Notes under the pieces: generated by a model
Told to the model about the DNA's origin: nothing
What the model saw: the letters and a program-made list of their open reading frames with translations, nothing else
Databases searched by the model: none
Program-made: the position numbers and the translations under genes
Part shown: piece by piece, positions 34,649 to 44,095 of the stretch
Layout: each line of letters starts with the position of its first letter
Numbering within the stretch: the first letter of the stretch is position 1
DNA from: Arthrobacter sp. V1I9
GTDB taxonomy: Bacteria; Actinomycetota; Actinomycetes; Actinomycetales; Micrococcaceae
Reading direction: 5' to 3'
Assembly (NCBI RefSeq): GCF_030817075.1
Contig: NZ_JAUSYU010000001.1
Location: 248,001 to 312,000 of the forward strand
Length of the DNA stretch: 64,000 bases

Positions 34649-34972
34649 AGGCGGTGATGTCTGGCTTGACCATCACATGCTTGAGCTGCGAGTACTCGTC
34701 TATTCCGTTGGCAGAGAGTTCGCGCCCCATCCCGGGACTCGCCGTACCCGCCAAGGGCATTTCGGACGCTGGGAATATGTGCTGGTTTACCCAGGCAGTA
34801 CCGAACTGCAGTTCCTTTGAGAAGCGGAGTGTGCGGGGGAGAGGTTTGTGGTCCAGACTCCCGCAGACAACCCCACGAAGTTAACATCGTTCGCGAGCCT
34901 GTGCAATTCATCATGGCCCTTGGCCGACTGGATCGTGACGACAGGGCCGAATCCTTCTAGCGGTGAGTTCTC
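34649..34972 (-). pseudogene. C-terminal fragment of an aldehyde dehydrogenase
   Basis: Pieced together over several frame changes, it reads GFGPVVTIQSAKGHDELHRL then ANDVNF, SAGVWTTNL, VNQHIFPASEMPL and RELSANGIDEYSQLKHVMVK with a stop at 34649. Each piece matches the corresponding last 100 residues of the intact enzyme at 36189-37640 (FGPVVSIQSAQSDDEMLQFA, DEYSQLKHVMVKPG). The rest of the gene is missing. It is a dead paralogue lying on the far side of the quinone oxidoreductase from the intact one. Confidence 0.83.
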
Positions 34973-35006
34973 GGGCTACTGAACCAGGTCCAAGAAGTTC
35001 CTCTTT

Positions 35007-36155
35007 TCAATTGTGGGTACTTGAGTAGGAACTCATAGAACCGTCAGGCACCACGACAATCTTGCCGATATGGGTTCTCCTAAGCAACGTCTCCTGAGCT
35101 TCTCCGACCTTAGAGAGCGGAAAGACTTCCTCTACGAGAGGCTTGATCTTTCCCTCCTCGATGAGACCGACGAGACGAGCGAACGTTTCAGGCGTCGGGT
35201 TCGTGATCCCGTGCAAGTCCAGGTCCTTATAGATGAGTTCCCGAAGGTCGATACGACTCACCGGTCCACCGATAGCGCCTGCTGTTGCGTACCGACCCCC
35301 GCGCCGAAGCATGAGAAGCAAACTCTCGAACATGCTGCCACCGACAACGTCGATGACAACGTCGGCGCCGCGTTCACCGATGATATCTGCAACAGCACGC
35401 ACTAGGTCCGGTTCCTCCCGTGCGACAAATCCGTCGACGCCGAGTTCCCTCAGCCGGGCCTCTTTCCCCGCACTCGCAATTGCGACAACGCGGGCGCCAC
35501 GTGCCTGGGCCAGCTGGATAGTTGCAGTACCCACGCCGCCGGCCGCACCTGTTACGACGACGGTCTCGCCCTCACTAAGCTCGGTCCGAGCCAGCATCTC
35601 TTCGGCGGTGTCGTAAGAGCACGGGAAAGTGGCGAGTTCCGCATCACTGAGGTCAGTGCTCACCCTGTGCGCGTTCACGGACGGCACGTTTACATATTCC
35701 GCGAATCCGCCGTCTCGGTCACCGCCCAAGTACTCGACAATCTGAGCACGGCGAGGCAGCTTTGGATCCCGAACAGACGGGTCGACGACAACTCGGGTAC
35801 CGATCCGGCTTTCATCCACTCCCTCCCCGACTGCCACGATCGTTCCAGCCACCGAAGCCCCCTGAACCCGAGGAAACGACATTTTCGTGCTATTCCAGGT
35901 GGCACCGGCCCCGTCCTCGCGCCCAGACAGACCAAGCTCCTCCGAGACCGACTCCTCCACCACCCGGTCGTACCATCCTGTGCGGGTGTTGATCTCGGTA
36001 TTGTTGAGCGCACACGCACCAACCTTGACCAGGACTCCTCCCGGCTCCGCAACAGGGGTCGGCACATCGGTCCGGTACACCAGCTGGTCGAGCCCTCCGT
36101 GCCCGACCAGTTGAACCGCAGCCATCATTACGGGAATTTTCGTCATCGTGGTCAT
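35007..36155 (-). CDS. Zinc-less quinone oxidoreductase-like MDR enzyme
   Basis: The ATG after AGGGAGATCA gives 382 residues. VVVTGAAGGVGTATIQLAQA is the cofactor fold, GGDRDGGFAEYVNVPS the substrate-domain edge and RRTHIGKIVVVP the end motif. No structural-zinc cysteine cluster is seen, matching the quinone oxidoreductase/crotonyl-CoA reductase branch. The N-terminal region contains an insertion (about residues 60-90) relative to plain quinone oxidoreductases. The gene begins 33 bases after the aldehyde dehydrogenase stop, so the two are probably co-transcribed. A dead C-terminal copy lies at 11062-11314. Confidence 0.85.
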   Translation of the reverse strand: MTTMTKIPVMMAAVQLVGHGGLDQLVYRTDVPTPVAEPGGVLVKVGACALNNTEINTRTGWYDRVVEESVSEELGLSGREDGAGATWNSTKMSFPRVQGASVAGTIVAVGEGVDESRIGTRVVVDPSVRDPKLPRRAQIVEYLGGDRDGGFAEYVNVPSVNAHRVSTDLSDAELATFPCSYDTAEEMLARTELSEGETVVVTGAAGGVGTATIQLAQARGARVVAIASAGKEARLRELGVDGFVAREEPDLVRAVADIIGERGADVVIDVVGGSMFESLLLMLRRGGRYATAGAIGGPVSRIDLRELIYKDLDLHGITNPTPETFARLVGLIEEGKIKPLVEEVFPLSKVGEAQETLLRRTHIGKIVVVPDGSMSSYSSTHN

Positions 36156-36188
36156 TGATCTCCCTGTCATCTCTTAGTTGTCTCAGTT

Positions 36189-37640
36189 CTAGAGGTCCAG
36201 CCCAGGCTTGACCATGACGTGCTTCAGCTGGGAGTACTCGTCCAATCCGTGCAGCGATAGCTCGCGGCCGTAGCCCGACTCGCCGTATCCGCCGAAAGGC
36301 ATCTCAGAGACGTTCGGTGTGTGTTGGTTCACCCAGACTGTGCCGAAGCGAAGTTCTCTGGTGAAGCGCAGGGTGCGCGCAAGGTTGGTCGTCCAGACGC
36401 TGGCTGACAGGCCGTAGTTGACGTCATTCGCGAACTGCAGCATTTCGTCATCACTTTGTGCCGACTGGATACTCACCACCGGGCCGAACACCTCGCTCTG
36501 AACGATCTCATCTGTCTGCTTCACGTCTGTGATCACAGTGGGTTCGATGAACCAGCCCGGACGATTTGCCTGTTTTCCGCCCATCTTGATGGTGTTGCCG
36601 GCTTCCCGGGCGCGTTCGATGAACCCGAGTACCGACTTCAGTTGCTTTTCCGAAATCACCGGGCCCAGCGTCGTGGCAGGATCTGATGGGTCACCGAGGA
36701 TAAGCTCGCTGACTGCCCTGCAATATTCATCAACGAATTCCTCGTACACAGATTCTTCGACGATGATGCGGCACGCAGCTGTGCAATCCTGGCCAGCCCC
36801 GGAAAACCCAAAGGTCACGAGGTCTTTGGCCGTCTTGCGGATTGGACTATCAGCGAAGACCAGCACCGGTGCTTTGCCACCGAGCTCCAGGCCCACTTTC
36901 TTGACGGTCTCTGCAGCAGTTGCTGCCACAAACTTGCCAGTCGAAGTTGCACCGGTGAAGGCGATCTTTCGAATTCCAGGGTGCTTAGCCATAGCGGTCC
37001 CCGCCGTTCCGCTACCAAGAATCAGGTTGATCACTCCTTCAGGAAGGAAGCGGTTGGCGATCTGGACCAGCTTGATGGTGCTGAGCGGCGTCACGGTCGC
37101 CGGCTTGATCAGCATAGTGTTGCCGGCGGCGAGTGCCGGTGCGATCTTCCAGGCACCCATCAGTAGGGGGTAGTTCCAGGGTGTGATGAGTCCGACGACA
37201 CCGAGCGGCTCCCGCCGAACCCATGAAGTGCTCTCGCTGTCGTACTCATCGGCTGATGGCGCCGTGGAGATGCGAGCAGCGCCTGCGAAGAATCGGAGAA
37301 CATCGACAATTGTCGGCACCACGAACTCGCGCACATCTTCAAGGGGAAGCCCTACGTTCTCACTTTCGATCCGCGCGAATTCATCGCTCTCCTGCTCGAC
37401 CGCGTCAGCAATTTTAAGCAGCACGGCCGCGCGCTCAGCCGGGGAGGTGCTTCCCCAAGTCTTGAACGCCTCCGAAGCTCGCTGCACGGCCGCATCTACA
37501 TCGGCATCAGATGCAATCGGGAACCTGGCGATCACTTCTCCGGTCGCCGGGTTGAACACCTTTGAAGCGTTTTCATCACTCTTGTTAGCGAGGTACGTTT
37601 CCGCAAAGGCTGTAAGGTCCATGCTGTCCAGGGTCATCAT
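36189..37640 (-). CDS. NAD(P)-dependent aldehyde dehydrogenase, betaine/aminoaldehyde type
   Basis: The chosen ATG follows AGAAGGAATTG, giving 483 residues. The general base Glu (about 252) is in LELGGKAPVL, and the catalytic Cys (about 286) in GAGQDCTAACRI, a variant common in aminobutyraldehyde and betaine-aldehyde dehydrogenases. SFTGATSTGKFVAAT-like NAD contact and TTNLARTLRFTREL are family landmarks. It is first in a leftward pair with the quinone oxidoreductase. It diverges from the choline-dehydrogenase-like gene, so betaine aldehyde is a plausible substrate, but aminoaldehydes fit equally. Confidence 0.85.
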   Translation of the reverse strand: MMTLDSMDLTAFAETYLANKSDENASKVFNPATGEVIARFPIASDADVDAAVQRASEAFKTWGSTSPAERAAVLLKIADAVEQESDEFARIESENVGLPLEDVREFVVPTIVDVLRFFAGAARISTAPSADEYDSESTSWVRREPLGVVGLITPWNYPLLMGAWKIAPALAAGNTMLIKPATVTPLSTIKLVQIANRFLPEGVINLILGSGTAGTAMAKHPGIRKIAFTGATSTGKFVAATAAETVKKVGLELGGKAPVLVFADSPIRKTAKDLVTFGFSGAGQDCTAACRIIVEESVYEEFVDEYCRAVSELILGDPSDPATTLGPVISEKQLKSVLGFIERAREAGNTIKMGGKQANRPGWFIEPTVITDVKQTDEIVQSEVFGPVVSIQSAQSDDEMLQFANDVNYGLSASVWTTNLARTLRFTRELRFGTVWVNQHTPNVSEMPFGGYGESGYGRELSLHGLDEYSQLKHVMVKPGLDL

Positions 37641-37995
37641 CAATTCCTTCTGTGGTCGTCGTCCGAGGTAGGTCATCGTCCGTGCTCAATCATCGCTTGC
37701 CGGTAAGGGACACCGCCTCGGAAATTCTCTGAAACAGCCACGAAAAAGTGAGACATGGCACAACTGGACGAGGATTCAAGCTATCCGCTCAGCTTCTGGG
37801 CTACTGCCTCCGGAAACATTTAGATCTGCAAGCCTGTCATCAATCACAAAACGCCGTCTGCCAGTTCGTAATCCTTCCTATCCCGTCCTCCCAGAAACTT
37901 AGGAAGGATGTGAGCAAGGCCACGGCGCTTGCTCGGATCAGTCCGCTCGGATTGGCCCGCTCGAAGAACGCCACTTACCAAGTGAGGATAACGGG
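37641..37995. promoter_or_regulatory. Divergent promoter region, aldehyde dehydrogenase/GMC oxidoreductase
   Basis: This 355-base stretch has no supported gene and must hold promoters of both divergent genes. A GATCAGTCC-type repeat is not evident. I see no confident operator. Confidence 0.45.
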
Positions 37996-39678
37996 ATGAA
38001 GCTTGACGGTTACGACTACATCATTGTTGGGGGAGGATCCGCTGGTTGTGTTCTCGCGAACCGGCTGAGCGAAGATCCGGGAAACCAGGTACTAGTCCTT
38101 GAAGCCGGTCACAGGCACTCCTTATTGGACATTCCCGTGCGAGTGCCCGCAGCATTCCTGTTCCTCATGGGCCACCCCCTCTATGATTGGCGCACCAAGT
38201 CGGAGCCGGAGGCCGAACTTCGTGGGCGCAGAATTGACCACTATCACGGCAGGGTCATGGGTGGAAGCAGCTCAATCAACGGGATGTTTTATCAGCGCGC
38301 CAACCCACTCGTCTACGAGCGGTGGGCTCAAGAAACCGGAACCGAAGAATGGGACTACGCGCACGTTCTTCCGTATTTCAAGCGGATCGAGAAGTTCAAA
38401 GGGTCGGATCCGACCGGTGAGTACCGAGGTCGATCGGGACCCATTCCAGTTAACCAGCATCACTACAACGGTAAGCGAAACCCACTGTTTGATGCGCTCT
38501 TCGAAGCGGCCAAGCAATCGGGCTACGAGCTAGTTAACAACGTAAACGGCTACCGCCAAGAGGGATTCTCATCGTTCGATTCAAACATCGAGAACGGCGA
38601 ACGCTACAACGCTGCACGCACCTACTTCGAGCCGGCGAAGAAGCGCAAGAACCTCCATGTCATCACCGGCGCCCGAGCAACACGGGTGGTCTTCGAGGGA
38701 ACACGCGCAGTCGGCGTCGAGTTTGCCACCCGGCGTCGCAGGCGAACCATCGCGAGGGGCACGGAAGTTATTCTGAGCGGCGGTGCGTACAACTCGCCAC
38801 AACTGCTGCAACTCTCGGGCGTTGGTAACGCCGCAGAGCTAAGGCAGCACGGCATCGACGTCGTTGCCGATCTGCCTGGCGTCGGCGAGAACCTGCAGGA
38901 TCATCTTGAAGCGTTCATCAACTACAAGTGCAAGCAGCCCGTCACCAACCAGAGCATCGTCAAAAAGTACACCTATCCGATGACTGGTCTGAAGTGGCTG
39001 TTTAGTAGGACCGGGCCGGGCGCGTCCAATCACTTCGAGGGCGGCGGCTTCATCCGCTCGTTCGATGACGCCCCAATGCCGAACCTCATGCTCACAATGC
39101 TCACGCTTGGGGTACGGAACGACGGTTCACCTGCTCCGGCCCCTCACGCATATCAAATCAATCTCGGTCCGCAGCAGCCACAGTCAAAGGGGCACATCAA
39201 ACTGCGGAACAGGGATCCTTTCGAGCAACCGGTGGCAACCTTTAACTATCTTTCCACGGACCGTGATAGGCAGGAATGGATTGACGGTGTTCGGGCTACA
39301 CGAGCCCTCATGAATCAGCCCGCCTTCGCACCCTTCAACGGCGGCGAGCTCTCGCCCGGCCCCGAAGTAGAGACCGACAAGGAGATCCTCGATTGGGTCT
39401 CCGAGGATGCCGAGACGACCTATCATCCCTGCGGAACCTGCAAGATGGGGAACGACGACCAGTCCGTCGTTGATCCCCGCAGCTTCCGAGTACACGGAGT
39501 TCAAGGCATTCGAGTCGTCGATGCCTCCGTGATGCCCTCTATCCCTAACGCCAACCTCTACGCACCGGTCATGATGATCGCCGAAAAAGCCGCCGACGTC
39601 ATCCTCAACAACGATCCACTTCCTGCTGAATATGTCGATTTCTACCGGCATGCTGCACCGGAAGGTATCAGCCTCTAA
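37996..39678 (+). CDS. GMC oxidoreductase, choline dehydrogenase-like
   Basis: The 560-residue flavoprotein begins DYIIVGGGSAGCVLANRLSE, and has GRVMGGSSSINGMFYQRANP, SGGAYNSPQLLQLSGVGNA and the active-site HPCGTCKMG characteristic of BetA-type choline dehydrogenases and related alcohol dehydrogenases. The C-terminal HPxN equivalent is in SIPNANLYAPVMMIAEKAAD. It would oxidise choline to betaine aldehyde or another alcohol to an aldehyde. It diverges from an aldehyde dehydrogenase and lies 3 kb from a betaine-type ABC importer, which supports the choline hypothesis, but PEG-dehydrogenase relatives share these motifs. Confidence 0.87.
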   Translation: MKLDGYDYIIVGGGSAGCVLANRLSEDPGNQVLVLEAGHRHSLLDIPVRVPAAFLFLMGHPLYDWRTKSEPEAELRGRRIDHYHGRVMGGSSSINGMFYQRANPLVYERWAQETGTEEWDYAHVLPYFKRIEKFKGSDPTGEYRGRSGPIPVNQHHYNGKRNPLFDALFEAAKQSGYELVNNVNGYRQEGFSSFDSNIENGERYNAARTYFEPAKKRKNLHVITGARATRVVFEGTRAVGVEFATRRRRRTIARGTEVILSGGAYNSPQLLQLSGVGNAAELRQHGIDVVADLPGVGENLQDHLEAFINYKCKQPVTNQSIVKKYTYPMTGLKWLFSRTGPGASNHFEGGGFIRSFDDAPMPNLMLTMLTLGVRNDGSPAPAPHAYQINLGPQQPQSKGHIKLRNRDPFEQPVATFNYLSTDRDRQEWIDGVRATRALMNQPAFAPFNGGELSPGPEVETDKEILDWVSEDAETTYHPCGTCKMGNDDQSVVDPRSFRVHGVQGIRVVDASVMPSIPNANLYAPVMMIAEKAADVILNNDPLPAEYVDFYRHAAPEGISL

Positions 39679-39766
39679 CACGAGAATTCGACCGACTGAG
39701 CGCCTATGAGCCGTCCAGGCCGTCTGCCTCTTCGCCACGCTCGGCTTGGACACGAGCCGAGCGTGG

Positions 39767-40219
39767 CTTGACTAATGTCGTTGTCCAGGTAAGAGTCCTT
39801 CCGCCCTTGGTTGGTGAGGCTCTGATCGTTGAGACGCTCGTATTCGACGACTCCGTCAGCGTCCTGTCCCCGTAGTTCCGGATCGAATCGAGTGCTCTGT
39901 CGGCGTGGGGGAGCAGGGCAGCGATGGTGTCCCTGGCAAAGCCCCAGCGGCTCACCGATCCCAAGGTGGACCCCAATAGCGGTGTGGTGTCGACGCTGCC
40001 GTAGTAGGCGGACCTGCAGCCCAGCGCAAGCCCGCTTGAGACGCCGGACCTGACCTCGTGCAGGATCTTGCCCGGCTCCTCCTCGCTCTCGGGATCCACC
40101 ACGCTGCCTTGACGGTCAGCCAGAGTCTGCAAGATGCCGAGCGCCGAAGAGGGATCTACCCCCGACGCCATTTTCGAGGCCCAAAGGGAGTCCCGGCCGA
40201 AGAGCGTCATGAACCATGC
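39767..40219 (-). pseudogene. Glycogen debranching enzyme fragment (3' part)
   Basis: The open frame reads CAWFMTLFGRDSLWASKMAS, ALGILQTLADRQGSVVDPES, GCRSAYYGSVDTTPLLGSTL and IRNYGDR, all matching bacterial amylo-alpha-1,6-glucosidases. It then shifts frame near 39845 and continues GVVEYERLNDQSLTNQGRKD before decaying. The N-terminal half and the C-terminus are absent. The 5' family segment is found at 3157-3310. The gene cannot be functional. Confidence 0.85.
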
Positions 40220-40352
40220 GCACCGGCCGCCACTACGATCCGCTCCGGATGGCCCCGAGGTCACTCAACTGCGTCAAAGGGCAGCTCGAAGGAGCGGTCC
40301 CCCATGTGTAGCTTCGGCATCTTCGTCACCCATTCCTGGCGCCGCCGGTCCC

Positions 40353-40457
40353 GCTCTAATGGCTTTGATTGTGGACCTGTTTGTTCTAGGTATCGTAATG
40401 GCCGTCGTTTATTGCAAAGCGAAGCCAGAAACGTACAGTAGCATCGGCCGACAGTGA
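40353..40457 (+). pseudogene. C-terminal fragment of an APC permease
   Basis: Thirty-four residues ending LFVLGIVMAVVYCKAKPETY then SSIGRQ match the last span and tail of the permeases at 9377-10837 and 53998-55440. No upstream permease frame remains. It is a dead third paralogue. Confidence 0.85.
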
Positions 40458-40893
40458 CGGAGCCTTGGATGACGTAGCCCTTCGCCAAAGGTGCGAGCGG
40501 GGGAGTTGATCGGATCCCAGGTGGCTGGCCGTAGGTGGCCGGCCACTTGGGATCTTCTGCCGCATGACACTTCTTGCGCTGCTTCTCACCGCCCACGCAC
40601 CCCTTCGCCAAATGCGGCCTGGTCCGGAGTTCTCGCATCCACTTTTACTCCCGTGCTTTGAAGGCCGATAAGGGAACTTCCGTCAAGCTACGGCGGCTAT
40701 GGGACCACAATGGCGCCGGCAGGGGAGCGGTTCACTCTAGCGTGGCGTGGCGAAGTACTGGCAGACCGCTCCCGGCTGATGCGTGATTACGGGCAAGGAC
40801 GGCTTTCGGAATACCGCTGCCCGGCCGCTTGACCAGCTCGGCGGAATCTTCGGCAACATACATCAAAGAATGTGAAGTTAGTGACACGTATTT
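40458..40893. other. Intergenic junk zone with hairpin
   Basis: No supported gene. It contains the stable 18-bp hairpin at 40513-40554. The area sits amid broken genes of at least four families. Confidence 0.5.
40513..40554 (+). terminator. 18-bp-stem hairpin after the permease remnant
   Basis: GATCCCAGGTGGCTGGCC pairs with GGCCGGCCACTTGGGATC over a 6-base loop, with two G:U pairs in RNA. It lies 55 bases after the dead permease stop and was probably its terminator. Confidence 0.6.
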
Positions 40894-41112
40894 GGCATTG
40901 TGGCCGAGTTGATCCGCGAGAAGAGAGTGGCGGCGATGCCGGTCACCGTCAGACAGTTGTTGGGGTTGGGCTACGAGGTTGTGGTCGAGAAGGGTGCGGG
41001 GGAGTCCGCCTCGTTCCGTGATGAGGATTACGTTGCCGCGGGCGCCAACGTTGTGGGTGCTGATGAGGCGTGGGGCAGCGACGTGGTCCTGCGGATTAAT
41101 CCGCCCGTTTAG
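40894..41112 (+). pseudogene. NAD(P) transhydrogenase alpha/alanine dehydrogenase N-terminal fragment
   Basis: The frame reads GIVAELIREKRVAAMPVTVR and QLLGLGYEVVVEKGAGESAS, then DVVLRINPPV and a stop. It matches the N-terminus of PntA-type transhydrogenases (VxEKRVAATPxTVxQLLxLGY). Only about 73 of about 380 residues remain, and an in-frame stop lies just upstream. It is non-functional. Confidence 0.8.
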
Positions 41113-41230
41113 CGTCGACGCAGACGCGCCTTCGTCCCGCCGCCGGCAGTAAACACCCTCAGCCGGAGGTATCAGAGGGCCTATTTCAGACCTCTCCCCG
41201 GCCATTGAGCTGGAAGAAGTAACCCCTTAG

Positions 41231-41624
41231 CCGGAGCTCTTCTACCCGGACGTGGTCAGCTTCGTCCAGGAACACCTCTCCCCGTCCTACCGGCGCAGCC
41301 TCAGCGGAACCAATCGAACATGGGGCCCGTCCTGGTGGAAACACGAAGAAGCCATCAGTCGACCGGAAGCACTATGGAGAGCTTGGGAATTCCTCCGCCT
41401 CGACGGACCCACTGCGCATGGGCGTGTGGTGGAGGAACCACGCAGACCACCAAGTAGCCCACGAGCTGGATCAGGAAGGGATACCCATCGGTGGCCTCGG
41501 CTGCCAAGGGTCCGTGTCATCATCCTTGGGCGGTTCCCACCCGGATTCAGGCTCTCGCGGACCCACGCCTCTCCCCACAAGAGAGTTCCGCCCGTTGCGC
41601 CAACTCCACCGACTCCTCGGCTGA
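41231..41624 (+). pseudogene. DUF4913-family protein, frameshifted
   Basis: After an in-frame stop it reads PELFYPDVVSFVQEHLSPSY then WWKHEEAISRPEALWRAWEF and LRLDG, then shifts frame near 41415 to MGVWWRNHADHQ. These are DUF4913 landmarks, a family common on actinobacterial plasmids and mobile regions. Both a leading stop and an internal frameshift mark it as dead. Confidence 0.75.
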
Positions 41625-41658
41625 AAAGGGTCAAAGCTGCAGCTTAAGTTAGCCGCTC

Positions 41659-41847
41659 TCATGGCGTCTCGTCGGCGGGACGCCAGGTAGCGGCTTTACC
41701 GTTGTAAGCCGGAAAGACGTGTCCTTCCGCGAACGGCTGGACCACTTGCGGTTCCCCTTCCGGGCTCCAGAGCCCCGTGGCAGGGCAATGGGAGCCGGTG
41801 GCGCCGGAGCGGCCGGCATGCTTCAAAAGCAGTGTGATGCGCTTCAT
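41659..41847 (-). CDS. Hypothetical 62-residue protein
   Basis: A GAGG ribosome site 8 bases upstream of the ATG and an even codon pattern suggest a real gene. The protein reads MKRITLLLKHAGRSGATGSH then CPATGLWSPEGEPQVVQPFA and ends KAATWRPADETP. It has one Cys and no motif I recognise. It is convergent with the DUF4913 remnant in a region of plasmid-like debris. Confidence 0.5.
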   Translation of the reverse strand: MKRITLLLKHAGRSGATGSHCPATGLWSPEGEPQVVQPFAEGHVFPAYNGKAATWRPADETP

Positions 41848-41983
41848 CGTTGAACCTCATCTTTGTGTGGTGCAGAACAAACGTATGGGACAAGATTACG
41901 AAGCGCTCGAACTGCCCCCAATGGGCACAAGAACAAAACCTTAGCGACTAATAATGCACACGGACAGGGGCTGTCAGGGAACT

Positions 41984-42300
41984 ATGTCCGAGTCCAGGTA
42001 CCCGCGAAGCTGGCCCCTCACCGCAATCTGGGTGCTGCTCATTGTTGCCTCCGTTGCTCTGATTGCTATGGGGCTGTGGCAGACCACCTCCGCTACAGCG
42101 CTGACGGAGGGGACCCCGGAACGCATTCCCGCCCAGACCTTCGCAGCGCTCTGCGACATCTCGAATGCACACCCACGACCTGTTCGAACCCTACGTCCAA
42201 ATGCGGGCCGCCAAGAGCGCCAATGCCCCAAGAGGCCAGAAGATCTGGGAATCCAGCCCGGTTCCCCGGTCGCGCGCCGGATCCGCGTCCTGCCACGTGA
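41984..42300 (+). pseudogene. Membrane-anchored protein fragment, truncated at an IS remnant
   Basis: The frame begins MSESRYPRSWPLTAIWVLLI and has one clear membrane span (about residues 13-33), followed by TSATALTEGTPERIPAQTF and then low-similarity, Arg-rich sequence running into the IS256-type remnant. I do not recognise the family. It is probably the 5' end of a gene cut by the insertion. Confidence 0.35.
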
Positions 42301-42560
42301 CTGTCTGAATAACGGTGTGTGAGGGTCCGGCCTGACCCGAAAGGAGACGGCCGTGTCGGAATCCACGACCGAGATGACAGAGGTGATGATCGATCCTGTG
42401 ACGGGAGAGATCATCGATCAGAAGGAGCTTGCGGAGCGTTGCTCACGCATGCCAAGGAGCAGGGCGTGAGCCAGGTAGGCCCGGGCGGGCTGCTGAACCA
42501 GTTCACGAGGAATGTGCTGGAGACCGCGCTGAAAGCGGAACTGTTACCACGAGCACCCCG
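42301..42560 (+). mobile_element. IS256-family insertion sequence remnant (5' end of transposase)
   Basis: A GTG at 42353 with AAGGAG starts TEVMIDPVTGEIIDQKELAE, then shifts frame near 42440 and continues AKEQGVSQVGPGGLLNQFTR and NVLETALKAEL. This matches the N-terminus of IS256-type (mutator) transposases. The catalytic DDE part is missing. The preceding 50 bases, starting ACTGTCTGAATAACGGTG, may hold the left terminal inverted repeat. It is a dead element. Confidence 0.8.
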
Positions 42561-42937
42561 ATGCGGATTTTGTTCCGGATTGCTTCTGAACATGAATCAA
42601 ACTTCCTACGAACAGGTCCCATCCGGTTCTTGGGAGGTTTACGAAGCTCTGGCCAGAATCTAGGCGGCTGAATAAGAGCGAACCATTGCTAAGCCATGGT
42701 CTTGTCAAAAGGTTCTACGTCGGCGTTACGGGGGACGTGGCGTTTTCTGCTACACGCTCACCTATTTGGGACAGCTATCCATGCTCAACGCCGAACCCTC
42801 CGTTTCGTGACCCCCACAAATAGTCGGCGAATCACTGGAATTTTCCCAGTGTCGTGACGCACATCATAGTTCTTCACTAGTGGTGAGACAGGTGACTTCC
42901 CAGATCGCCTTCCAATACCGAAAGTCTAGGAGGCAAC
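42561..42937. promoter_or_regulatory. Upstream region of the betaine-type ABC importer
   Basis: No supported gene. The final 100 bases share short blocks (GGCGAATCAC, CGCCTTCCA) with the stretch upstream of the duplicated binding-protein gene at 47937, so they probably include the promoter and leader. Confidence 0.5.
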
Positions 42938-43960
42938 ATGACCAAGATATCCTTTTGGGCAAATAAGCGATGGCCAATGGCCGTCGTCGCCGGGCTGTGC
43001 ACGATTGGCCTTATAAGCGGCTGCACCCCACAAGAGGCAGCTGGTCCCGGCTCGGAAGCGGTGGATTCCGCAATTGCTTCCGCGCTGAAGGACGAAGGCA
43101 AAGTTCAGTTCACCACCGTAGGAGACCTGGAACAGGACATCCAGGCAAACCTGATGGTCGCCGTGGTCAACGAACTGGGGGGTCAGGCTGAAGTACTCCA
43201 GGGTGCCGTGACCGAGACCATGGCGGCTGCCTCCAAGGGGCAGCCCATTGTCGGAATGGCGTATTGGAAATGGCAGACACCCGAACTGTGGGACAAGTAT
43301 GCCGGCGAAGGGGGCGTCGTAGAGGTCGGCACCACCGATTACCCGGGGGAAGAAGGATGGTATGTCCCGACCTACGTCATTAAGGGAGACGAAAAGCGAG
43401 GCATCGAGCCTGCATGTCCTGGGTTGCCGAATTGGGAGGCGCTGAACGACTGTGCTTCCGCCTTTGCGACCGCGAAGACGGGCACTAAAGGACAGTTCAT
43501 GTCGGGCGCGGAGTCCTGGGCGTTTGCCTACGGTGATCCTCAGCGCATCGAGAACCTCAAACTCAACTACGAAATGGTGTTCGCCGGTTCAGAAGCTGCC
43601 TTGTACGCCGATCTGACACGAGCGTATGAACAGGGCAAACCGTGGCTCGGTTTGATGTGGCGCCCGAACTACATGACGCAGAAGTACGACCTCACCCGCG
43701 TTGAGTTCCCCGAACACACCAAAGAATGCTGGGGCACGACGTACGCGTGCCAGTGGCCTGAAACTGTCATCTATCAGTGGGCTTCTTCCGTGGTCGAGAA
43801 GGACCACCCAGCGCTTTGGCAGATCCTCAAAAACTACGATCTGAACAACGATCAGCTGCAGGAACTGCAGGCAAAAGTGATCGATGACGGCCTGTCACCC
43901 CAAGAGGCCGTCAAGGAATGGATGAAAGACAACCGGGACGTTTGGACCAGTTGGGCGTGA
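42938..43960 (+). CDS. ABC importer substrate-binding lipoprotein, glycine betaine/choline type
   Basis: The 340-residue protein has a lipoprotein signal ending LISGC (Cys 29), with ribosome site CTAGGAGGCAAC. It carries OpuAC-type features: LMVAVVNELGG, VTETMAAASKGQPIVGMAYW, and an aromatic-rich pocket including WKWQTPELWDKY and WLGLMWRPNYMTQKYDL. It should capture a quaternary amine outside the membrane for the double permease (44096-46126) and ATPase (46074-47324) just downstream. A near copy follows the ATPase gene at 47937 and is frameshifted. Choline or betaine fits with the nearby choline-dehydrogenase-like gene. Confidence 0.88.
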   Translation: MTKISFWANKRWPMAVVAGLCTIGLISGCTPQEAAGPGSEAVDSAIASALKDEGKVQFTTVGDLEQDIQANLMVAVVNELGGQAEVLQGAVTETMAAASKGQPIVGMAYWKWQTPELWDKYAGEGGVVEVGTTDYPGEEGWYVPTYVIKGDEKRGIEPACPGLPNWEALNDCASAFATAKTGTKGQFMSGAESWAFAYGDPQRIENLKLNYEMVFAGSEAALYADLTRAYEQGKPWLGLMWRPNYMTQKYDLTRVEFPEHTKECWGTTYACQWPETVIYQWASSVVEKDHPALWQILKNYDLNNDQLQELQAKVIDDGLSPQEAVKEWMKDNRDVWTSWA

Positions 43961-44095
43961 AGTACAACCGAGAACTGAGCGTGCGCCCGCAAAGGCAGCT
44001 TGGGGCGATGAGTTACCGGATGAATCGGTGGACTGATCACGCGGCCCTGACTACACAATTCAGCCAAGAGCGTGCTAATTACGAGAAAGGAGGCC

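Noticed and set aside
42319..42663. A single intact rightward ORF at the IS256 relic
   Set aside because: The conserved transposase pieces fall in two frames, so the continuous frame is not the real protein.
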